Part shown: positions 41,241 to 51,529 of the stretch, piece by piece | How the letters are laid out: each line of letters opens with the position of its first letter | How positions within the stretch are numbered: position 1 is the first letter of the stretch | From: Sphagnum magellanicum | Taxonomy: Eukaryota > Streptophyta > Sphagnopsida > Sphagnales > Sphagnaceae | NCBI GenBank assembly: GCA_021904315.1 | Contig: CM038916.1 | Location: 1,550,001 to 1,614,000 of the forward strand | DNA length: 64,000 bases | Direction: 5' to 3' | Position numbers and translations under genes: made by a program | The notes under the pieces: model-generated | Databases searched by the model: none | What the model was told of the DNA's origin: nothing | The model's input: only the letters and a program-made list of their open reading frames with translations

Positions 41241-43432
41241 AATGAATAAACACTATATTGGTATACCAAGGGGAAAAGTTACCCAATCTTTCTCATTTGT
41301 GATTGTTCATGCCACAAGTGCATTTTTTTAGTTACAGGCCAATCAAAGATCACCATACTTTGATTTTAAAAATCACTTTGGATGCACGCCCCCACAACTA
41401 ATTAACAAGCTCCACAACACATCACAACAGTGTTCACAAAGTTCAAAGTTGCTTTTTCCCTCATGGAAAACTTCACAAATTTTCCCTGTGGAAAAGTTCA
41501 TAGTTTCCGCATTTGCATCACTTCAAACACAAGAGCCACCGACATTCACGTACCCAAGTGAGAATGTGGAAGTGGCATTTTTGTCTCATACCCACCCATC
41601 AATGCCAGTTGCCTCACTCAATGCCATAGTTGCTGATAAGGAAGGGGGGGTCAAGTCCAAAGGGAGCATCAAAAGACAAGAGGAAATGAATCCAGGGAAA
41701 TCAATGAATCACTGGAGCCCTCTCTATTCCAGTTATTGATTTGTGGGCTATCAATGGGTAGGAAATGATGTCAAACACATGTTTGGTAGAGAATCACTCA
41801 CTCATAGAGCCACCCCAAAATAAAATAAAATAAAGCTTTCCCATTACCTACTACCTATCAATGCCCTAGCCTAGGGTCAGTTTGCAAATGGACAAAATAA
41901 ACAACAATTATTTTTTCAAAAATTAATTAGGTTTTATAAATTTGATTTTTTAATTTTTTTTTCATTGTCATATGAGGTGTGAAACTATTCAGATATAACT
42001 TGTACTTGTTGTGAGGAAGGTTCTTACACCTACTCCTCAAGAGTGGTAGGCCTACTTATGGGGGTAAGATCATTCCAACTCTTAGAGAGTAGGAATAAGA
42101 ACCCTCCCCCTCCCACACCTCATAATTTTTGTATCTTTAAGTTCATCATATTGTTTGCCTAATGCTTTAGGATGGGTAAAGAAAGCCCTTAGGAGGTGAA
42201 CATTCCCAAAATGTGGGGCCAGATGCACCTACCACCTCATCCTAGGCCCCTTATTTTTGGGAACAGCCCCACACTAGGGCTCTAAACTGCAAAAGAGCAC
42301 TTTGAAACTCTTTGTAGCATCATTCCTTCTAAAACAAAATACCTTGCTGCAATGTGAATCAAGCACACATGGTAAGTAACGTTGAACACAGAAACATGTA
42401 CAAACAATCTGAGACTCAACCAAATTCTCAGATATATGCACCTAAAGGCTTTCAAAATATTGAGCATTTACAACACTACAAAATGCACTGTCTTACCACT
42501 AAACCACAAGCTCCTCCAACGGGACTTTTCTATCAACAGTAGGTATGGCTCTCCCACTTAGCCCCATGGAATGTGATCAAGAGTTCCAAAAAATCTAGAA
42601 TGAAAACCGCACAGTTCAACCTACTCTTTTCTTCATCCTTAGGCTCCCACATGTGCAATTTAGATTGATTTCACATGCAACTGTGATTTCTATGGTGCAT
42701 TTGTATATGGCTTCAATTTTCAACATTTCTACGAATGTGTTTCGGATAACTGAAAAACACAAAAAGCTGCTACAGCACAACCAGTTAAAAAGTGGTGAGA
42801 TGGGTTGTTACTACACCTAGTGTATGCTGGTTTTGGCAAGAAGAACAAAGCGGAGAGGGCTCTTGAGAGACACTATCTATGTTTTAGAAGTTCTAGCAAC
42901 TAAAACTCCATACACTCTTTGACTATGTGACATAGTTATTGAAAAAGTTTACCAGATGCTGCAGAGAGCACCTTGATAGCTTGAGCTATATTTGACTACC
43001 TGCAATTGTAGATGATCTCAATTGGGTATCTTCACAATCTGTTGGGCTGTGGGATCAACCACGAAATCAAAAGATGACATTTTTTAGCTGAATATTCTCA
43101 CTTTTGTTGCCACCTGTACACTAGTTAAACTTTATCACAACTAATGCTCAAACCCAAGTCTGCATCACATGTGGTACAGACGTAGAAATGGTCCAGACAG
43201 TATTGCAATATGGATATCATGGTTGTGGAGGAACTGTTATCTCAAATGTAGAACTTTATCCCTTGTGTTTCACTCACCATCAGCAATTGAAACCTCTATA
43301 ATGCCAAGCTTCGATAGATTTCTGTATCTAACCATGAACAGTAAAAACAAAACCCTTGCTTTTTACTACAAATGAGCAAATTGTGGTATTGATGCAAAAT
43401 ACAGGAAAAGAAAAAAAGAAACATCTGCTTAC

Positions 43433-45555
43433 CTTTTTATGATATGGATGTTCCAAGTAACTGGGTAAAGCCTCAGCTGCAATGAAACTCAGATTCAGTA
43501 TGGGAGTAATTAACTTTCACACATGATGGCCTATACAACTCAATTAATCAACCCTCCCTGAAACAGCTCAAGAAAATGAAGAGTTTCCCTCACACTCACT
43601 TAGCAGATTGCTTCATCATGCCTTTGTAACAAGAGGTTCAGAGCCAAAAATTATCACCTCATGGCAAGCGAGCCACAAGCCCAACTTTGTCATGACAATT
43701 GTATGACTTGAAAATAAATCCTGTCAGAAAACCAACCAGATCCATGCTGCAATAATTATCTCAGGTCACAGAAGAAAAAAGAGTCTCCATTTGCTATTAT
43801 AATACACCACTGCAGTTTTTAACCAATGCTCTTTCAATCTGAAATAACAATAGAACACAACTAATAGAAATAGGGGTTTTTGTGCCAGTTCTAGTTTCGT
43901 GAAGGTCTTCTTAACTGATGCCAAAAACAAGTCTTTAGTCATCAAACCTGCCTTACCAAAAGATAACATATATGTTGAACAAGAATGCTGATCTCAATCA
44001 ACACTCAGGGATTATGACTGCACCTGGAATGAAGTGCAGAATAATGGATGGCCCGAACTAACTTGTCATTCTAAAAAGGGCATCCATGATTTCAGACAAC
44101 TGTACATCAGTTGCGCCTTCAATATGGTCCAGCCCGTGTTCAAAATTCTGGCAATCCCCAATTTTACATCAACAACCTGCTGAAGAAAAACAAAATTCTG
44201 GCATCTCCTCCAATTACCATTTCTATCAGTTTTTTCTTGAGGGTTCATTCTTGTACTTTGCATTTAAGACCATCTTCCTAATCATTCTGGCAGAAGAAGA
44301 AGAAGAAGATGGGCAGATGAACCTTTTGATTCAACCAAAGTAATTCCTTGTTGGCGTCCACCTTACCTTCAAGGTTGAATAAGAATACAGTCCATGGAAC
44401 AAACCAACACACTGTCTTTTCAACTGATAGGTTGTTTTGCCAAGCATGAACTGAACAAATCGTTGATGGTTCATTCCAATTATTGATCAATAGAGCATGC
44501 CCATGCAGTGAAGCAAATCTTCAAGTGAAGAAAGGACAGAAATGTCTTGTAATAACATCATCCCGTCAGTGAGGTATGAGAAACTCTTACTGGTAGTGAC
44601 CTCTTACAGTATGCTTCAACTGCTAGAAAGGCAGGGTGGCTTTCAAAAGCATCCAAAGCTTCTTTTGTTGAGAATTGGACAAGGTACGCATGAGTACAGC
44701 CTTCTTTCTCGTCAATCAACTTTCCTACACACAAACACACACGTACACAGAGGTTGCATATATATATATATATATACATACATATCTATGAGATTGCAGA
44801 CAAAATTCCCAAATCAATCAATCCTTTGAAGGCAATATGAGAATGTTGAGTGTGGTCATAAAACCTTATGAGAGAGTAGCTCACAAAGTGTCAGAGCTTC
44901 ATCACCTTCATCATAAATTGGCAGTGATAATGAGCTGCCATGACTACCCACTGACTTCATCAACTCCTCCTGACAGTGCTTGTTATTTGCTTGTCATGTG
45001 TTACAATGACGATAAGCAACCATCTCCAAACCGGAAAGATTGAAGATGCAGGGGTAAGGGGATGGATGGGGGGAGTGTGAAAGGGAAATCAAAAACTCAC
45101 CAACAGAAAGGGAGAGAATGGTATCAATGTGATACTTAAGAGACCAGATCACGTCAAGAAGCTCAGCCTCTTCTTCCTCCCTGACACCTTCCTTCAACTT
45201 CTTCATAACCACATGTTCGATCACATTACTGCAGCAAAGCAATTCCAACAAACAAAGAGGATCAAAACCCTCAACCCAACTTCAGGAACCACTGCCACCA
45301 CCCCATTGGTTCAAGCTCAACAGCAACAAACTCAGAGTGGGTTCTTTTGCCAATAGGTACTTAACAGAGCTTGCAACCTAGCCATAAACAAAACCCTAAA
45401 ACAACAACAAACCGTGTGTCCTAGAACTACCACGATGAGAACCAGCAATGGCATTCGCTCTCAAGACAAGACATGCATGAGGTATTATCTAAGACATAGA
45501 CAAACAGACAAAGCGAAGATGGAAGAAAAAAGGGTACGCACCATTCGGGATTCAT
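43433..45555 (-). CDS. Stress-response A/B barrel (Dabb) domain protein, UP3-like; model incomplete
   Basis: Dabb proteins are small dimeric alpha/beta barrels; the plant UP3 type has two tandem domains and unclear biochemistry. Supported minus-strand exons are 45555-45542 (MNPE plus a split codon), 45228-45101 (NVIEHVVMKKLKEG through ILSLSVG), 44724-44591 (KLIDEKEGCTHAYLVQF, then ALDAFESHPAF) and 43476-43433 (EALPSYLEHPYHKK). The exon 1-2-3 phases agree. A likely extra exon, 44147-44063, reads GLDHIEGATDVQLSEIMDAL, the helix of a second domain; a short one near 44437-44393 is possible. The 3' end is unresolved; a frame ending GIIEVSIADGE and a stop at 43271 is a candidate. The gene is divergent from the ASCH gene. 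The missing segments could also mean a damaged gene. Confidence 0.72.
44758..44800. repeat. (TA)n microsatellite in a Dabb-gene intron
   Basis: GCA(TA)n tract just upstream of Dabb exon 3. Its read-through explains the Tyr/Ile-rich start of the minus-strand frame there. Confidence 0.85.
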
Positions 45556-45692
45556 CTTGCACGAAAGAAGAAAGAAGATTGTGGCGCTGCAAAGACAAGA
45601 GAATATACAAGGCAACCCTAATGATATACATGAACAAATGTGAGAGTTTTGAGTGAAATCGAGGTTTGGTCGAGCTGCGTAGTGAAGGATCA
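45556..45692. promoter_or_regulatory. Compact bidirectional promoter between the Dabb and ASCH genes
   Basis: The inferred Dabb start codon (45555, minus) and the ASCH start codon (45693, plus) are 137 bp apart, so both promoters and 5' leaders must share this interval or the genes overlap at their 5' ends. I see no clear TATA box on either strand. Confidence 0.6.
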
Positions 45693-48600
45693 ATGGAGAA
45701 CGAAGCTGTCGCAACAAAACCGTTGTCTTTGGGAGGAGGAGGAACAGCAGGAGCAGGAAGAGGAGGAGGAGATGATCCGGAATCTCCTGTCCGTAGCATA
45801 CCTGCTGTGGATCCGCTCTCATGCATCACCTCGCTTCTTGCTTCAGTGTTGTCATCGCGCACCCAGGTTTCTGCACTTCCTTCTTCCTTCTGTGCGACGC
45901 TCTTGGATGCTGCTGTTGACGATTCCGGAGAGGAGGATCATCAGAGGATTGAAGAAGGCGTGCCTGGACATCCCTTGTATGCACACCTGGCCACAGCCTT
46001 ATACCAGTGGATCCAAAGCGGCGAGTTTCCTCGCAGCTTGCCTCCCATGCCTGGCATACATGAGGACGACTCCTGGAAGACCCACATGGGAGAATGGTCT
46101 GCAATTGTCACTAGCTTTGGCTCAGAGATGATTCAGGTAACAAAAGAATTTCTTCCAGCTGTGCAAGGAAACTAGATTGTCTGGAATTGTTTGCTTAGTT
46201 GTTTGTTTGTAGATCACAGGAACAATAGCTCCGATTTGGCTCCTGTTGTTGTTCTTGTTTGAGACTTCTGTCGAGAGATGGAGAATAGATCTGAAGTTGA
46301 ATGCTTTTGAGAAGCTCTGGGAGGGTTTAGGATTTGATGGCAGTAGGCATGGAAGACTTTCAGTCTATTTCAGTCTATGGAATCAGAGATGGCATACTGA
46401 TGTTGTTAGGGAAGGCTGGTTGTGTAGCAGTTGTGGAGCAAGGTGACTATGCAGCTCCATGTGCAAGAGCCTTATGCCAGTCTCCTGAAAGGTGATTTGA
46501 TTTCTTTCTCTCTGTTTCATTGCACAATCTGGTGTATGTATCTGGTGTCTCCAACAATCTTAAACCCTAAACTGAAACCATCTGTATCAATTATGGTGAT
46601 GATGACAGAAGGTCGTTGTAGATCCTGGAAGAACACATGTCTTGCTGATGTGTCTGGAGATTTTGAGGGTTTCGTTATGCATTTGTTTGTTTTGACAGAT
46701 GGATCAAAAACAGTTGAAGGGCGTTGTGCAACAGATGGATACAGGAGGTAAGAGTGTTTGGCTCCATGAGCAGCTCCAGTCAGAATGGTTTTTTTGAGTG
46801 TCGGAAGAGTGTCAGTCATTTGATTACAGGTCTCTGCAAGCCCACGTTGGTCCCAAATGAAAACTACTGTACTATTCCTGTTCCCTTTGAGGAAATTGAT
46901 CACTTCCATGTTGTGAAGATCACCATTGTTTGATTTTGATAATCAGTTGGGACAGTGTTTCATGCTGCAAAGTTCATCTCATGTATGGTGTGAAGTAAGA
47001 GAATGTCATTGGGTTTTTAGAGTGTATTTGCAGTTTAAGATTGATTTGGTGCCACACTGATTCTCCATCATATAATCTCAAGGCAGCTGTGTTATTACAT
47101 GAGTTCAGGTGGGTTTCGTTTGGTTGGCAGTCTGGTCAGTGGAGACATAATCTTGGTCAATGAGGAATTTCTGCTTCAAGTTGAGGTACCTCTGGATATT
47201 AAGTTTGGTAGTGAGCCTGGAAGGCAGGAGCCAATAGGTTGAACATCCAAGTTTCATCTCACCATATAAATCATGAATCAATGCAGATTTCAGAAGGCAA
47301 ACTTGTCTTGGTCACACATGATTGTTTCATGTTCAGGAGACAAAAGATACAAGCCTGACAACATAACCCCTAGGAAGAGATTTATCTTGTTGATGTAGCA
47401 ATGCTCTATTAATCCTTGGCCCTGTCCTTCCCATGAAAATTGGATTCATCCACTCACCTTGTGAGGGCAGAGTTGGAACTGATGGTTAAAAGTGTGCTTA
47501 CAGGGAACAGATTGGTACCCAACATTTCATGACATGCTGGAGACTGAAGGGCTTGCAAAAGCTCTCCCTGGAGTTGAGTCCATGACTGAAGGTAGAATCG
47601 ATTCCTTTATGTCTTTCTGCCCTCCATACAGTGAAGCCTTATGGTGACTAAGAAAAAGACTAACTTTAGTTTTGAAGGTGATCATGTGCTTAATTTTCTT
47701 TCTGCGTTGCAGGTGTTAAAGTATACCGGCAATTTTACACTGTGCAGAAAGAACAAGCAAAGGGGGTGCTAGGCATTCATGTATCACGACCAAATGGTGT
47801 AAAGGAACCACCTGAGCTGCTATCTAGCATCCTTAATGTGAGTCATGTCCTTCTCTACTGTTTTGCCTTAGAAGTGAAGAGAGATTCTTTTGACCAACTC
47901 TGAAGTGCATCCTTCAGTGCTGTATCAAAGGCAACATTAGGCTTCTGTAGTGGCTAATCTTGTTTGTCATAACAATTGCAGAGTCTTGGAGTTGAAGGTG
48001 TGAGGGCCTTGTTGGGCATGCGAAGTACTGTGGGGACTATCAAGGATTCACTACCACCCCCTAAGTCAGCACTCATGTCTTCATTCTCTATGTTGAATAA
48101 CCCAAATGTGAGTTATGGATATGGACCAGATCTGAGAGTTGTTTCAGTGTTGAACTGAGAATGAACTTTGCTGCTTGAGACTCTGAATGCTGGTCAGTAG
48201 CAGTTGTCTCGATGCTGATACATCAGTTGAAAACAACAATGCTATAAAGGAGGACACTTTGGGGCTGCATAATTGAACACAGACAGAGAGTTCCTGATTG
48301 TTTCTGGGAAGGGGGGAAGGGCCGGGTGATCTTTATGTCAGTAACAATAGGTTTCTTGTTTGGGATCAGCTGTGAAATCTTCTCTGTTTGTCTTGATGTT
48401 ACTTATGATTCATTGTGCAAATTGGGAGAATTGGAGGTGGCAGGCAGTCATATAACTGTTGGAGCTCGAGCGCTTGCAAAGCATGTACCTCGCAGCAGCA
48501 AGGGCTGGTGGGGGTCATTCTCAGGCACTGGTACATCTGTTTGCTTCTGCATTGTTCCTGCGTAAGGAAAGCAAATTTAAAGTGAATGAGTGCGTGCACA

Positions 48601-49376
48601 GATCTAGCTTGTAGTTGGTGCACAGTAATATAGTGATGTGGTCGCTAGCAGATTGATATGGTTTATTGCCTCTGGAGGTAGTTTCGTGGTATTGAGACAC
48701 CATTGCTGCAGTTGTAAGGTATATTCCCTGCAGCATTTGTCAGCTTGGTATTTGGGGAGCATTGTCCTGTATCAAGAGGTAGTGTGTTTAGATGAGGGAT
48801 GGTGTGGAGTGGGGCCAGAATCAGAGAAGAATGAACTTGCAAAGAGCACGCTTAAGCGCCTCATGAAGCATGCTATTTGGATGAACATCCACCTGGCTCC
48901 TTTCCCCACTTTTGAAATACGTGTCAGTGATGGATATGGTGCCCGCTGGGTTGCTGATGGGAGTCAGGTACCATTTGTTCTTTTATCTGCCTTGTCCTGA
49001 TCCTTGTCAATCTCCACCTAGAACTGGTAGTAGATTTTAGACTGTGGGACATGGTAGCCTACACCTAAGATGTAAAGTTCTGCATGATTCTAAAGTTGTT
49101 GCAGAGTTTTTGCTCATGATGTTACTTCTGCTGCAGTTATATGACATAGATTGAGGGAACTTCTATAATTCGATGGTATTTGCTTTGAGGAAGTTACAGG
49201 AATCTATAAATGATCTATGGTTCGAAGAATGTTGTCCATGATATTTTGTTCTGCTAAAGAATAGTTTGGTGAATAAGACATGTCATAACAGAGAAGCTGT
49301 GCTGGGCTGGTTGCAGTTTCAAGGCTTTTTGGAGCCTCCAATGGATGATGGATATCTGAAAAAGTGGAGGCACTGA
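45693..49376 (+). CDS. ASCH-domain protein of plant type
   Basis: ASCH domains are PUA-like folds thought to bind RNA; the plant proteins are poorly characterised. Ten exons are inferred: 45693-46136, 46443-46491, 46699-46747, 47131-47185, 47504-47591, 47713-47837, 47982-48107, 48437-48530, 48819-48967 and 49317-49376 (412 aa). All phases close with GT-AG introns. Residues 1-148 are a Gly/Ser-rich then helical N-terminal part (GHPLYAHLATALYQWI). The ASCH core begins at about 150 with LHVQEPYASLLKDGSKTVEGR, split over two exons, then SGDIILVNEEF. The C-terminal extension (VGARALAKH, FEIRVSDGYGARWVADG, GFLEPPMDDG) is characteristic of the plant group. ATG 45693 is the first in-frame Met. Exon 8's acceptor was chosen for phase and homology and is the weakest call. 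Confidence 0.85.
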
Positions 49377-50640
49377 ACTTCTCAACTCTCAAGAATAAAT
49401 AAATTGTTCCGAGTCTGCTGTACTGATCACTGCTGGAAATATCTGTTAAAAAAAGTGTGTTGGTTGAGATTGCTGTTCTTCATAACATTGCAACTTTTTT
49501 GAAATGTACCTTTCATGCACTTTAAAAACAAAGTTGCTATGTAGCTGCCTTGCTCATGTGTTATAAAACCTGCCAACCAGAGGATACCGTGTTAAACATC
49601 AATTCTACTAGGACAGTACAACCGTACAACAATGTTTTCAGGTGAACTGGATGCATCAAAGTTGCAAACTTAATTCAATACTAGTTGGAGCTGGTGTGAC
49701 CCAAGAGCCATTTCCCCTACATATACATGGCATAGGCACTGCATCTGTCTCCTCCAAAATGGGCTGAAGTTGGAAAAACACTATTTTGCATCTGTAGAAC
49801 AACAGCCACAAGTCTTCTAGCTACTCTTCTATATTTTCTGTAATGCAGTTTTTCTTGCTTGTATCTTCACATGAAATTGGGGTAGAGGAAACACAAAACA
49901 TACACACTCTCTCAAGACTCTTGCAAGAAGCAAATAGAAAGATGAGACAGCAATGGGTTTCCCCCCCCTAAAACTCACTTATTACAACCTGGAATAGTTT
50001 GCTTCAAGGTGCACATTACATACTGGAATAAGTCACTTTGATTCACCCATTATGAACCGAATGCTGACTTTCACCTACCCACCCACCTACCCACCATTTA
50101 TTATGCCTGTTCCATGTAACTCTTAGCTGTCAATATTGGACATATTCTGAATAATGCAAATAATAAGTGCGTGGGGTGAATTTGTTGGTGGAGGGAAACT
50201 TGTTAAGTACCCTAACCTATCCCCTCCCCCCCCCCTTTCAAAACCTTTTTTTCTTTTCTTTAACAACTGTAGTACTGTATAACTCTTTTAAATGGTTAGG
50301 TTGGGACTTGGGGAACGGGGAGTTTGGAGTTTTAAAAATCTGTTTTGGACCAATTTGAAAACCCATTCTTTGAAATATGAAGACTGTAAAATTCTGTGCA
50401 ATAACTATTTTCCATGGAAAAACTGGGAGAAGAGAGGAAATCTAAAATTGAAAAAAAATTATTATACACATAGCTTTTGTTTGTAGCATTCCCACTTTTT
50501 CTAGAAGCCTAAAAAATGTCTCAACAAAACTTGTTGTTTATTACTGTGGGTTTTACAACTAAAATAAGCATTTGGCAACAATAATAGTTTATATGTACAT
50601 TGTGTATATATATGCCTTGTCCTTCTCACCTAACTCCACA
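49377..50640. other. 3' flank of ASCH gene and intergenic DNA
   Basis: No gene recognised. It contains a C-run near 50222-50237. Confidence 0.55.
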
Positions 50641-50915
50641 GGTGCTCAGTATGTGACTCTGTAAATTAAAAATTAGATGAAGTAAAGTTAAAACATGCTG
50701 GTTTTAGATCAGCAGAATGGTTTTGGCCCAACATTTTTGTACAGTTTTGCTGAGGCAGGTAAAAGGCACATCAAAGCTTAACACTTGCTATTGATTGGCT
50801 AGGTACATTGATTGGTCCATGTGGGTTCCTACTAGGTAGGAGGTAGTCTCCGACCTATTTGCAATCCCAGTTTTAGTTTCATGGGTGGGGTTGGAAACAA
50901 GTAAATAACTAGTCT
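50641..50915. mobile_element. Tourist/PIF-Harbinger-like MITE, copy 4, truncated
   Basis: Starts GGTGCTCAGTATGTGACTCT and follows copy 2 through AAACATGCTGGTTT, TTTTGGCCCAACATTTTTG and TTTCATGGGTGGGGTTGGAA. It then breaks off near AAATAACTAG; the right inverted repeat is missing. It lies about 0.6 kb upstream of the Rab1 start codon. Confidence 0.85.
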
Positions 50916-51529
50916 ATTTGGAAACAAAATAAAATAATTTAGAACTAGGTACTGTAGGTAGGTACCCTCCCTCTGCCCTCATGGGAATGGAGTTGACTCT
51001 CTTGTATGGTTTAAATTAGCTTGCAAGTAGGGAAGTACGTATGTATTTATGTATGTAGCTAGTGGGGTTTGAACTCATAACTAGGTAGAATGAGTAGGTA
51101 GGTGCCTATGTTTGTACCTATTTCTTAGGGTTTGGTCCCACTTCGCTTTCTTTCCTACCTGCCTGCCCAGCCATTTTCCCCAGCGGCTTAGTGTTTTTTC
51201 ATAGCGCGAAACGACGTTGCGTTGCAAACCCTCGCTTCTTTGCTCCATCGCCTCGTCCTGTTGGTTTTTTTTCCCCTCTTCTTCTTCTGTTGTTCTTCCG
51301 CTGGTCTATTTCCCCGTATTTCGTCTCTCTGTGCTCTTGTCCACCATTTTTTTTTCTTTCTGTTTTTGGTGTGCCGTTCAAGAAAGATTGTTTGAACGAG
51401 GATCCGGCGGAGGAGAAGAGGAGAGGGGAGGTTCCGTGCTGTGGCCTTAGATCGGGGTCCTCTGTGAGTGGTGAGAAGCCCCGAGGAAGCGATCTCGTCT
51501 GTGGCGGCCTTCTTTCTTCTTCGTGCAAG

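Larger units (their letters stand above)
36280..43270. other. Gene-poor region
   Basis: No exon chain was recognised. It contains copies of an unclassified dispersed repeat (40392-40570 and 40985-41240), a (TTTA)n tract near 40621-40645 and GG(A/T)CC(A/T)-rich stretches at 38400-39800. Short open frames such as 36371-36736 and 41449-41739 have no motif support. Confidence 0.55.

Noticed and set aside
45427-45822. 131- and 125-residue minus-strand frames over the ASCH start
   Set aside because: They lie antisense to ASCH exon 1 and cross the Dabb leader; Leu- or Pro-rich shadows of the Gly-rich coding strand.
48108-48158. Stop at 48158 as the end of the ASCH gene
   Set aside because: A GTGAGT donor follows NNPN at 48107, and three downstream exons carrying conserved C-terminal blocks join in phase.
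51041-51090. tRNA-like B-box (GAGTTCAAACCCC on the minus strand)
   Set aside because: No matching A-box, anticodon stem or acceptor stem could be folded around it by eye.
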